From: DATATV01 sp035551355 | GTDB lineage: Bacteria; Actinomycetota; Actinomycetes; Mycobacteriales; Pseudonocardiaceae | Length of the DNA: 64,000 nt | Assembly (NCBI GenBank): GCA_035551355.1 | Contig: DASZNF010000088.1 | Span: 6,675-70,674 of the forward strand | Direction of reading: 5' to 3' | Notes under the pieces: generated by a model | Told to the model about the DNA's origin: nothing | Databases searched by the model: none | The model's input: only the letters and a program-made list of their open reading frames with translations | Made by a program: the position numbers and the translations under genes | In this document: one piece after another, positions 17,468 through 24,853 of the stretch | Position numbering within the stretch: position 1 is the first letter of the stretch | Layout of the letters: the number at the start of each line of letters is the position of its first letter

Positions 17468-18037
17468 TCAGAGCAGGTCGAGGGTGGTGTCCAGGATCTG
17501 GCGCAGTTCATCGGGGTCACGGCCGGTGCGGGCGAGCAGGCGCAGGCCGTTGATGGTGTTCATCAGCATGGCGGCCAGGGCGGCGGGGTCGCGGCCTGCG
17601 GTGATCTCGCCGGTGAGACTGCCCTCCTCGATCAGCGCGCGCAGGGTGTCGCGCAGCCGGTCGAACATGCGGCGCACGAGTTCGGCCGCGGCTTCGTCGG
17701 TGGCGGCGAGTTCGACGGCGGTGTTGACCGCGAAGCAGCCGGCCTGGTCGTCGGTGGCCAGGTAGGGCTGCACGGCGGCGCGGATGCGGTCGCGCACCGG
17801 GCCCGTTTGGGTGGTCAACGCGTCGGTGAGCTTGCTGGCCTCATGATCGTGGTACCTGGCCAGTGTGGCGATGAACAGGCCGTATTTGCTGCCGAAGGCG
17901 TTGTACAGGCTGCCGGCGCCGATGCCGAGATGATCGGCCAGCTGCCGTGGTGAGGTGGGGTTGTAGCCGTTGCGCCAGAACAGGGTCATAGCGCGGTCGA
18001 CCGCGGTGTCCAAGTCGAAGGCTCTGGGCCGTGCCAC
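17468..18037 (-). CDS. TetR-family regulator
   Basis: 189 residues from a GTG at 18037. The helix-turn-helix spans about 10-55 (AVDRAMTLFWRNGYNPTSPRQLADHLGIGAGSLYNAFGSK), of the AcrR/YcdC type with SLYNAFGSK in the recognition helix. The C-terminal domain has the cysteine-containing GCFAVNTAVELA segment usual in this subgroup. No target gene is adjacent: the neighbour on the right is rbpA, with its own SigR-type promoter. Regulon unknown. Confidence 0.87.
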   Translation of the reverse strand: MARPRAFDLDTAVDRAMTLFWRNGYNPTSPRQLADHLGIGAGSLYNAFGSKYGLFIATLARYHDHEASKLTDALTTQTGPVRDRIRAAVQPYLATDDQAGCFAVNTAVELAATDEAAAELVRRMFDRLRDTLRALIEEGSLTGEITAGRDPAALAAMLMNTINGLRLLARTGRDPDELRQILDTTLDLL

Positions 18038-18348
18038 CTGCGCGACGCTAGCGTATTCTGTAGTCAGGATTCAAGTATGGGTCGGGGCAGGTCACCGGAA
18101 GATCACAAGTTGCATCGCCAAGGTTGCTGTCATACCGCCAATAGGGTGATCTGCGTCATCTACTGGGCGATAACGCGTCATGTTGCCAATCCGAACCCCT
18201 CTCAGAAGAGGAACACTCGTTATCAAGTGAAACTACTCACGGAGTGCGACTGAATCGATGAGTCGGGAATCGTCTCGCTACCCCGAACGTTGCAGTCAGT
18301 GAGCACGAATTGGGCGTACGCCCCTGAGCCGAGCGAAAGGACACCGCC
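18038..18348. other. 311-base regulatory gap upstream of rbpA
   Basis: No gene is seen. The right half carries the SigR-type promoter described at 18265-18292 and a 56-base leader. The left half probably contains the promoter of the TetR gene; nothing else can be assigned. Confidence 0.6.
18265..18292 (+). promoter_or_regulatory. SigR-type promoter of rbpA
   Basis: GGGAAT (18265-18270) and GTTG (18289-18292) are separated by exactly 18 bases, the consensus of promoters read by the thiol-stress sigma factor SigR/SigH of actinobacteria. In Streptomyces rbpA is an established member of the SigR regulon, so sequence and gene identity agree. Confidence 0.85.
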
Positions 18349-18693
18349 ATGGCCGACCGCGTTCTGCGTGGTAGCCGGCTCGGAGCCGTCAGCTACGAGA
18401 CCGACCGCAACCACGACCTCGCCCCCCGCCAGACCACGCGGTACGCGTGCCCGAAGGGGCACGACTTCGAGGTCCCGTTCTCCGATGACGCCGAGATCCC
18501 CCCTACCTGGGACTGCAGGCTGCACGGCAGTGTCTCCAAGCTGATCGACGGCTCGGAGCCGGAAGCGAAGAAGGCGAAGCCGCCGCGCACACATTGGGAC
18601 ATGTTGCTGGAACGCCGCAGCATTCCCGAACTGGAGGAGTTGCTGTCCGAACGGCTGGAGGAGCTGCGCGGACGTCGTAGCCGCACCGCCTAG
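18349..18693 (+). CDS. rbpA: RNA polymerase-binding protein RbpA
   Basis: 114 residues, the normal length. It begins ADRVLRGSRLGAVSYETDRN, as RbpA does, with a zinc-binding-like core (YACPKGHDFEVPFSDDAEIPPTWDC, seen as CPKGHDFEVPF and WDCRLHG) and the C-terminal sigma-interaction helix (HWDMLLERRSIPELEELLSERLEELR, seen as ELEELLSERL). RbpA binds RNA polymerase and group 1/2 sigma factors and stabilises the open promoter complex; it is specific to actinobacteria. GAAAGGA precedes the ATG. The SigR-type promoter upstream predicts induction by disulfide stress. Confidence 0.96.
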   Translation: MADRVLRGSRLGAVSYETDRNHDLAPRQTTRYACPKGHDFEVPFSDDAEIPPTWDCRLHGSVSKLIDGSEPEAKKAKPPRTHWDMLLERRSIPELEELLSERLEELRGRRSRTA

Positions 18694-18727
18694 ATCGCCC
18701 GAAGACCCCTTCGAACTCCCGCGAAGG

Positions 18728-18768
18728 CGGGTGGGCCGCCCGGATCCTCCGACCGGGCGGCCCACCCG
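18728..18768. terminator. bidirectional terminator hairpin rbpA/ppm1
   Basis: A perfect 16-base stem (left arm CGGGTGGGCCGCCCGG) around a nine-base loop lies midway between the convergent rbpA and ppm1 genes. It lacks a long T-tract but is by far the strongest hairpin in the gap, so it probably ends both transcripts. Confidence 0.75.
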
Positions 18769-18795
18769 TGTGTCCGTTGCGCTTTACCGCGTGGT

Positions 18796-19557
18796 TCAGC
18801 GGCGGGTGAGTCCCTGCAGCTGCTCCCAGCGGTGCCGCAGGCCCCACTTGGTGACCCGGATCAGCGCCTCGCGCACCACCGCGGAGGACATCTTCGACTC
18901 CCCCACCTCGCGTTCGGTGAAGGTGATGGGCACCTCGACGATGGTGAAGCCGGCCTCGATGGTGCGCCAGCCCAGGTCGATCTGGAAGCAGTACCCGGCC
19001 GAGGCCACGGTGCGCAGCTTGATCTTCTCCAGCACCTCGCGGCGGTAGGCGCGGAACCCGGCGGTGATGTCGTTGACCCGGGCGCCCAGGGCGAGGTTGG
19101 CGTAGACGTTGGCGCCCTTGGACAGCAGCCAGCGGCTGCGCGGCCAGTTCACGGTGCGCCCGCCGGCCACGTAGCGGGAGCCGATGACCAGGTCGGCGCC
19201 GGAGAGGGCGTCGAGCATGCGGGGCAGGTCCTCGGGCGCGTGCGAGCCGTCGGCGTCCATCTCCACGATCACCGCGTAGTCGCGGTCCAGTGCCCACTCG
19301 AAGCCGGCCACGTAGGCCGCGCCGAGGCCGGCCTTCTGGGTGCGGTGCATGACGTGCACGCGCTCGTTGTCGGCGGCGAGCTTGTCGGCCTCCTCGCCGG
19401 TGCCGTCAGGGCTGCCGTCGTCCACGATCAGCACGTGCCCGTCCGGGAGCGCGGCGTGCAGCCGGTTGACGATCGGGCCGATGTTGTCCCGTTCGTTGTA
19501 GGTGGGGATCACCACCAGAACCGGCTGCAGCGCCCCACCGTCGTTCCCCTCGCCCAT
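18796..19557 (-). CDS. ppm1: polyprenol-phosphate mannosyltransferase
   Basis: 253 residues from the ATG at 19557, which has GGGAAGGA five bases upstream; ATGs at 19572 and 19575 are alternatives. A GT2-family catalytic domain: VVIPTYNERDNI, IVDDGSPDGTGE, and VEMDADGSH (the DxD-type metal motif), ending without membrane helices, so it is the soluble Dpm1/Ppm1 type. It transfers mannose from GDP-mannose to polyprenyl phosphate for lipoglycan and glycoprotein synthesis. The lnt gene lies 82 bases upstream on the same strand; in actinobacteria the two activities are neighbours or a single fused protein. Confidence 0.92.
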   Translation of the reverse strand: MGEGNDGGALQPVLVVIPTYNERDNIGPIVNRLHAALPDGHVLIVDDGSPDGTGEEADKLAADNERVHVMHRTQKAGLGAAYVAGFEWALDRDYAVIVEMDADGSHAPEDLPRMLDALSGADLVIGSRYVAGGRTVNWPRSRWLLSKGANVYANLALGARVNDITAGFRAYRREVLEKIKLRTVASAGYCFQIDLGWRTIEAGFTIVEVPITFTEREVGESKMSSAVVREALIRVTKWGLRHRWEQLQGLTRR

Positions 19558-19638
19558 CGATGTCCTTCCCATCACCCGCCGCCGTGCACGGCGGCGGGTA
19601 TCCCGTGTTGCCAGATCACGATCAACGGCGCGAGCCGT

Positions 19639-21288
19639 TCAGTGCTGTCCAGCCTGGTGTGCGGCCAGGGCCGCGGCGGCCCGGCGCACCCGCCGCTCGC
19701 GGGCCCGTGCGCGGATGCCGAACGCGAGGGCGAGCAGACCGGCGGCGACCATGACCCACTCGGGCCACGCGCCGACTCGATCAGCCAGCGTAGTGCTGGT
19801 GCGCAGCGGGACGGTGGCGACCAGCGCGGCCGGGGTGAACAAACCAGTCTCCTGGGTGATCTGCCCGTTGGGCGCGATGATCGCGCTGACCCCGCTGGTG
19901 GCGGCGACCACGACCGAGCGCCCGGACTCCACGGCCCGTTCCTGGTCCATGGCCAGCTGCTGGTAGGTCATCTCGCTGTGCCCGAAGGTGGCGTTGTTGG
20001 TGGGGATGGCCAGCAGGTTGCTGCCCGGCACCGAGGCGCGGACCACGCTGTCGAAGGCGACCTCGTAGCAGGTGTCCAGGCCGACGCGGGCCGGGCCCAT
20101 CGGGAAGATCTCCGGGCGGGTGCCGGCCACGAAGTCGCCGGCCAGGTTGGCCTCGGAGGTGAACAGCGCGAAGAAGCTGCGGGCGGGCATGGTCTCGCCG
20201 AAGGGCTGCAGCTGGCGTTTGACGTACTGCTGGACCGGGCCCCTGCCGGGCAGCCACAAGATGGCGGTGTTCTTGGGGCCGGGGGCCTGGCTGGTGACCA
20301 CGGCGCCGATCTCGACCGGCGCGTTGATCGCGGCGACGGCCTCGGAGATCTCGGCGTAGGCGTCGGGGTTGACGTAGGGGTCGATGTCGGAGGAGTTCTC
20401 CGGCCAGATCACCAGTTGCGGGCGGGGCGCCTGGCCGGCGTCGACCTCGGCGGCCAGCTTGAGGGTTTCCCGGACGTGGTAGTCGAGCACGGCGCGGCGC
20501 TGGGCGTTGAAGTCCAGGCCCAGGCGGGGCACGTTGCCCTGGACGGCGGCGACGGTGGCGGTGCCGGCCTGGGCGTCGGTGCCGACCAGGGGCCAGGCGG
20601 CGATGCCGGCGGCGATGGGCGCCACGATCGCCACCACGGAGCCGGCCAGCGCGGTGCCGCGGCGGGTTTCGCGGCGGGCGAGTTTGATGATCAGGAAGGT
20701 CAGGCCGAAGCCGGTGAGGGTGACCGCGAAGCCGACCAGCGGGGTTCCGCCCAGGGCGGCCAGCGAGGCGTAGCTGCCGTCGGGCTGGCCGAAGGCGACC
20801 TTTCCCCAGGGCAGACCGCCGAACGGGGCGCGGGAGCGCAGGGCTTCGTCGGCGATCCACAGCAGCGCGGCCCACAGCGGGGCGCCGCGCAGGGTGGTGG
20901 TGACGGCGATGGCGGCGCCGCCGAGGCCGATGATGGCGGCTTCGAACGCCGACAGCGGCCACCAGGCGATCACGCCGACGTAGATGCCGGTCCAGTGCAG
21001 CAGCGGGATGAGGTAGGCCAGGCCGTAGAGGAAGCCGTAGCCGAAGCCGGCCCGGGCGCGGCGGCCGTGGAGCGCGAGGCCGAGCAGGGCGAAGGAGATC
21101 GGGGCGAGCCACCACAGGGGGCGGGGCGGGAAGCTGAGGTAGAGCAGCACTCCGCCGGCGATGACCGCGGCCAGCCGCAGCCAGGTGTCCCGGGTGGGCA
21201 GGCGAGGCCGGCGGCGGCCGTGGGCGCGCGGATGGGCCGGTTCGTCCGGTTCGCGCGCGGGCGCGGCGGTGTCCAGGGATGCTGCCAC
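19639..21288 (-). CDS. lnt: apolipoprotein N-acyltransferase
   Basis: 549 residues from a GTG at 21288. Six to seven N-terminal membrane helices (to about residue 225), then a nitrilase-fold domain, then a last helix near the C-terminus: the Lnt architecture. The expected catalytic triad is present: glutamate in WPENSSD, lysine in YVKRQLQPFGE and cysteine in GLDTCYE. It adds the third acyl chain to the N-terminal cysteine of lipoproteins at the outer membrane face of the plasma membrane. The C-terminal tail is arginine/alanine-rich. Together with ppm1 it forms a conserved actinobacterial pair. Confidence 0.94.
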   Translation of the reverse strand: MAASLDTAAPAREPDEPAHPRAHGRRRPRLPTRDTWLRLAAVIAGGVLLYLSFPPRPLWWLAPISFALLGLALHGRRARAGFGYGFLYGLAYLIPLLHWTGIYVGVIAWWPLSAFEAAIIGLGGAAIAVTTTLRGAPLWAALLWIADEALRSRAPFGGLPWGKVAFGQPDGSYASLAALGGTPLVGFAVTLTGFGLTFLIIKLARRETRRGTALAGSVVAIVAPIAAGIAAWPLVGTDAQAGTATVAAVQGNVPRLGLDFNAQRRAVLDYHVRETLKLAAEVDAGQAPRPQLVIWPENSSDIDPYVNPDAYAEISEAVAAINAPVEIGAVVTSQAPGPKNTAILWLPGRGPVQQYVKRQLQPFGETMPARSFFALFTSEANLAGDFVAGTRPEIFPMGPARVGLDTCYEVAFDSVVRASVPGSNLLAIPTNNATFGHSEMTYQQLAMDQERAVESGRSVVVAATSGVSAIIAPNGQITQETGLFTPAALVATVPLRTSTTLADRVGAWPEWVMVAAGLLALAFGIRARARERRVRRAAAALAAHQAGQH

Positions 21289-21433
21289 CCGACAAGGGTA
21301 CGGGGCACCTCCGTTCGGTCCTCGTCACGTCGGCGGGTGGGGGCGCGGCGGTGCCGATCTTCGGTGATTTGGGCGTTCTGCGCCGTCGACCTGGGGATCC
21401 GCGGGCGTCGGTGGGGACCGTTAGGCTCGTTGT

Positions 21434-21775
21434 ATGGCGAGCGGCCGGCCGGGTCCGCTGCGGTGGCTGTACTACGCCTACGGCGGCCGGTTGGGTCCGC
21501 GGTATGCGCAGTGGGTGCTGCACGACCTGACATGCAGAACGTGGTTCGCGCGGCACGTGTCGCGGACCCTGGCCCAGTGGGCGCCGTCGCTGGGTCTGCT
21601 CTGGCTGCCCTGGCCGTTGTCGTTCACGATCTTCCTGCCGCTGCTGACCCTGTTCAGCATGCTGTACATGTCGGTGTCGTTCGCCTGGGAGGCCCGGGAC
21701 GCGCGGTTGTACCGGCACGGGTTTCCGCCGGAGCTGGTGCTGGGCGACCGGAAGGATCGCGACTCCGGGGATTGA
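21434..21775 (+). CDS. DUF5313-like membrane protein
   Basis: 113 residues. The order PLRWLYYAYGGRLGPRYAQWVLHDLT, shortened here to WLYYAYGGRLG and WVLHDLT, followed by RHVSRTLAQWAPSLG and two hydrophobic helices (about 55-92), resembles the DUF5313 family of small actinobacterial membrane proteins of unknown function. The charged C-terminus ends in RKDRDSGD. It is divergent from lnt. Family assignment is by eye and could be wrong; the coding call itself is firm from codon bias and a plausible ATG. Confidence 0.7.
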   Translation: MASGRPGPLRWLYYAYGGRLGPRYAQWVLHDLTCRTWFARHVSRTLAQWAPSLGLLWLPWPLSFTIFLPLLTLFSMLYMSVSFAWEARDARLYRHGFPPELVLGDRKDRDSGD

Positions 21776-21832
21776 CGAGCGGGGTGCCGAGCGGGGTCCG
21801 GGCTCAGCCGTCGGCGTGAAGGTTGTGAAGGT

Positions 21833-22069
21833 TCAGCCGTTGTTGCCGAAGTGGGTGTGTGCGCGTTCGTAGTCGGCGAGGTCGCCCTCGGCGACGATGT
21901 GCGCGTCGGGGCCGGGATAGACCAGGCAGACGGTGTCCTCACCGGCCCAGCGGACCCGGTAGGGCGGCCTGCCGTCGGTGGTCTCGACGGTCTCGATGCG
22001 CCCCCGGCGGGCGCGGCGGTCCACGGTTGCGGTTTCGACGATCAGCCAGTCGCCGTGCTTGGCGTGCAT
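21833..22069 (-). CDS. DUF1918 domain protein
   Basis: 78 residues, nearly all one DUF1918 domain: MHAKHGDWLIVETATV, RRGRIETVETTDGRPPYRVRW and VYPGPDAHIV are its marks. The fold is SH3-like; the function is unknown. Cytoplasmic. It lies 32 bases downstream of kal on the same strand and could be read through from the lysine operon, although members of the family are usually monocistronic. Confidence 0.88.
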   Translation of the reverse strand: MHAKHGDWLIVETATVDRRARRGRIETVETTDGRPPYRVRWAGEDTVCLVYPGPDAHIVAEGDLADYERAHTHFGNNG

Positions 22070-22101
22070 GCAAGCCTCCTTGGACGGTGACTGGGGTCAC
22101 T

Positions 22102-22518
22102 CTACGCGGTCGAGGGCTGACCTGCGGTGGGTTGTGGTTGCGGAACCACCACGGTTCCGGTGGCCCGGGTGACCAGCAGCGGTTCGGGCAGCACGGCGGC
22201 CGCGTTGGCGCCCCTCTCGGGCGTGGCGCGGCAGGTGACGTACGCGGTGAAGCGCATCTCGCGGGACCGGTTGCCGATGCGGATGAGGGTCGCGGTGATC
22301 TCCACGACGTCCCCGGCCTGGATGGGGGCGAGGAACTCCACGTCCTGGTATCCGGCGAACAGGCCCTCGTCGCCGTCGGTGCGGATGCACAGTTCGGTGG
22401 CCACGTCGCCGAACAGGCCAAGGCCGTAGGCGCCGTCGACCAGGTTGCCGCCGTAGTGGGCGTGGGCGTAGGGCACGTACCGGCGGTGGGTGACGGTGAA
22501 TCCCTCGGTGCGGCTCAT
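22102..22518 (-). CDS. kal: 3-aminobutyryl-CoA ammonia-lyase (hotdog fold)
   Basis: 138 residues. The sequence HAHYGGNLVDGAYGLGLFGDVATELCIR, shown here as AHYGGNLVDGA and LFGDVATEL, followed by DGDEGLF and VEFLAPIQAGD, is the pattern of Kal, the hotdog-fold lyase that removes ammonia from 3-aminobutyryl-CoA to give crotonyl-CoA in lysine fermentation. Its ATG overlaps the stop of kamE (ATGA), so it is translated with the aminomutase. It is the last gene of the operon. Specificity for the aminobutyryl substrate is inferred from family resemblance and context. Confidence 0.88.
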   Translation of the reverse strand: MSRTEGFTVTHRRYVPYAHAHYGGNLVDGAYGLGLFGDVATELCIRTDGDEGLFAGYQDVEFLAPIQAGDVVEITATLIRIGNRSREMRFTAYVTCRATPERGANAAAVLPEPLLVTRATGTVVVPQPQPTAGQPSTA

Positions 22519-23279
22519 GCGGGCACTCCCTTGGCGGCGGTCGGGGCGACGGGTGCGGTGGAGATGGCGTGGACCAGGTAGCTGGCTACCTCACCTGGGG
22601 TGGTACCGCGGCCGAACACCCGGTCCACGCCCAGGTTCTCGGCCATCAGCGGGTCGAACCGGGGTCCGCCGACCACCAGCATGGGGCGGCGCTCCCCCAT
22701 GGCCTCGCGGAACGCCGCGGACATCTCCTGGGTGTTCTGGATGTGCGCGTCGCGCTGGGTGACCACCTGGGACACCAGCACCGCGTCGGCCTTCTCGGTG
22801 CGGGCCCGTTTGACCAGTTCGGGGACGGTGACCTGGGCGCCGAGGTTGATCACCTTCAGTTCCCGGTAGTACTCCAGGCCCTTCTGGCCGGCGAAGCCCT
22901 TGATGTTGAGGATGGCGTCGATGCCCACGGTGTGCGCGTCGGTGCCGATGCAGCCGCCGACCACGACGAGTTTGCGGCGCAGCAGCTTCTTGACGCGTCC
23001 GTTGACCTCGGCCGGGGTGAGCAGCGGGTATTCGCGTTCCACCACGCGCACCGCGTCCAGGTCGACGAGGTGGGAGACGGAGCCGTAGACGACGAAGAAG
23101 CTGAAGTTCTCGCCGATCGGGTGGGAGTGCACGACCAGGGCCGGGTCGATGCCCATCTTGTTGGCCAGTTGCTGGGCGGCGCCGTCGGCGCGGGGGCCGT
23201 GCGGCACGGGCAGGGTGAACGACAGTTGCACCATGCCGTCGCCGGTGGCGTCACCGTAGGGGCGGACGTTGCGGCTCAT
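22515..23279 (-). CDS. kamE: lysine 5,6-aminomutase, cobalamin-binding beta subunit
   Basis: 254 residues from the ATG at 23279, which overlaps the kamD stop (ATGA); longer open frame upstream is the shadow of kamD. The C-terminal half carries the base-off cobalamin motif DxHxxG (TDAHTVGID) and the later GG of the B12 Rossmann fold (VVGGPRF); the NIKGFAGQKG segment probably holds the lysine that binds pyridoxal phosphate in the resting enzyme. With KamD it shifts the terminal amino group of beta-lysine from C6 to C5, giving 3,5-diaminohexanoate, in an adenosylcobalamin radical reaction. Confidence 0.94.
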   Translation of the reverse strand: MSRNVRPYGDATGDGMVQLSFTLPVPHGPRADGAAQQLANKMGIDPALVVHSHPIGENFSFFVVYGSVSHLVDLDAVRVVEREYPLLTPAEVNGRVKKLLRRKLVVVGGCIGTDAHTVGIDAILNIKGFAGQKGLEYYRELKVINLGAQVTVPELVKRARTEKADAVLVSQVVTQRDAHIQNTQEMSAAFREAMGERRPMLVVGGPRFDPLMAENLGVDRVFGRGTTPGEVASYLVHAISTAPVAPTAAKGVPA

Positions 23280-24853
23280 TTGGTGGCTCCCGTCTGCAGC
23301 AGGTCCGCGGCGGGGTTGAGGTAGTTCTCGGCCTTGGCGATCACGCCGTCGCTGCCCTTGCCGCCCTCGGGTGGTCGTTTCATCAGGCCGAAGGTGCCCT
23401 TCGCGATGGCGTCCAGCAGGCCCTGGTCGCGGATGCGGGCGAGCAGGTCGACCGCCTCGCCGAGGACCTGGTGGGCGCGTTTGGCGATGAACCCGTCCGG
23501 GGCGGGCCGGAAGTCCTCGCTGAGGTTCCCGGCGGCGTTGAGGATGTACTTGACGTTGGCCAGGGCGAGGTCGCGGTCGGACAGCCACGGGGTGACCACG
23601 GCCTCGGTCATCATGCCGACCAGCAGGATGCTCTGGCCGGTGAGCACCCCGGCCAGGTTGAACAGCCCATCGAGCAGGTAGCCGCGGAACACGTCGCCGG
23701 TCATGTGCTTGGTCGGTGGCATCCACTTCAGCGGCGCGTCCGGGAACAGTTCGCGGGCCAGGAGGGCGTGCGCGAGTTCCAGCCGGAACGAGTCGGGCAG
23801 GTCGGGGTTGATCTCGAACGCGTGGCCGAGGCCGAGCAGTTCGTCGGGCAGCCCGGCCTCGTGGGCGAAGCGTTCGTTGAGCAGCTGGGACACGGTGACG
23901 GTGTGGGCGGCGTCCACGGCGTCGGCGGTGGTGAGGTAGTTGTCCTCGCCGGTGTTGATGACGATCCCGGCGCGGGCGTGCACCTGACGGGAGAACCGCT
24001 GGTCGCAGAAGGTGCGGATCGGGTTGATGTCGCGGAACAGGATGCCGTACATCGAGTCGTTGAGCATCATGTCCAGCCGCTCCAGCCCGCCCAGCACCGC
24101 GATCTCGGGCATGCACAGCCCCGAGGCGTAGTTGGTCAGCCGGATGTAGCGGCCCAACTCGCGTGAGACGTCGTCCAGCGCGGCCCGCATGATGCGGAAG
24201 TTCTCCTGGGTGGCGTAGGTGCCGGCGAACCCGTGATGGGTGGCGCCCTCGGGCACGTAGTCCAGCAGCGACTGGCCGGTGGAGCGGATCACCGCGATGA
24301 CGTCGGCCCCGGCCCGGGCGGCGTTGGCCGCCTGCACCACGTCCTCGTCGATGTCGCCGGTGGCGACAATGAGGTAGATCCACGGGCGCTGCGGCGGGTC
24401 GCCGTGGGTGGCGACGAGTTTGTCCCGGCGGGCCTTGGCCCGGTCGATCGAGCGCAGGCCGCGGGCGATCGCGGTGCGCGCCGCCTTCCCGGCCGCGGTG
24501 GCGTCCCGGCCCTCCGGCACGTGGTACTGGATCGTCCCGGCGGCGGTGGCCTCGGCCAGTTCGGTGAGGTCGGCCAGGTCGTGGCGGCGCAGCGCGTCGA
24601 ACACCGGCAGCGCCGCGCCGTGCTCCAGCCCGCAGTGTTCGCGCACGGTGTCCACCACGCGGTTGACCCAGGGGACGTCCCCGGCGCGGTGGGTGGTGTC
24701 GGCGCCGGTGATTCCGGCCAGCCGCAGGGTGGCGCGTTCGACGGCGACGGTGGTGTGCGCGTGGGCGATCCGGATAACCGGTTCGGCGGCCTCGGCGGCC
24801 AGCGCCCGGGCCGTGTCGACCGTGCGGGGGTCCAGGTGCAGCAGGGTCGTCAA
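23276..24853 (-). CDS. kamD: lysine 5,6-aminomutase, alpha subunit
   Basis: 525 residues from a TTG at 24853 whose TTGA overlaps the amidohydrolase stop; GGGAGG sits just upstream and the start matches the family length. It is the TIM-barrel subunit that binds pyridoxal phosphate and substrate. Typical segments include WIYLIVATGDIDEDVVQAA (as ATGDIDEDVVQ), GFAGTYATQENFRIMR, RLTNYASGLCMPEIAVLG and MYGILFRDINPIRT. It acts with KamE; both are cytoplasmic. A separate repair (reactivase) gene, often found with B12 aminomutases, is not present nearby. Confidence 0.94.
   Translation of the reverse strand: MTTLLHLDPRTVDTARALAAEAAEPVIRIAHAHTTVAVERATLRLAGITGADTTHRAGDVPWVNRVVDTVREHCGLEHGAALPVFDALRRHDLADLTELAEATAAGTIQYHVPEGRDATAAGKAARTAIARGLRSIDRAKARRDKLVATHGDPPQRPWIYLIVATGDIDEDVVQAANAARAGADVIAVIRSTGQSLLDYVPEGATHHGFAGTYATQENFRIMRAALDDVSRELGRYIRLTNYASGLCMPEIAVLGGLERLDMMLNDSMYGILFRDINPIRTFCDQRFSRQVHARAGIVINTGEDNYLTTADAVDAAHTVTVSQLLNERFAHEAGLPDELLGLGHAFEINPDLPDSFRLELAHALLARELFPDAPLKWMPPTKHMTGDVFRGYLLDGLFNLAGVLTGQSILLVGMMTEAVVTPWLSDRDLALANVKYILNAAGNLSEDFRPAPDGFIAKRAHQVLGEAVDLLARIRDQGLLDAIAKGTFGLMKRPPEGGKGSDGVIAKAENYLNPAADLLQTGATK

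Noticed and set aside
18832..21819. 995-codon rightward open frame
   Set aside because: It lies antisense to ppm1 and lnt, both of which have clear family motifs. Its glycine/alanine/arginine-rich product is a high-GC shadow.
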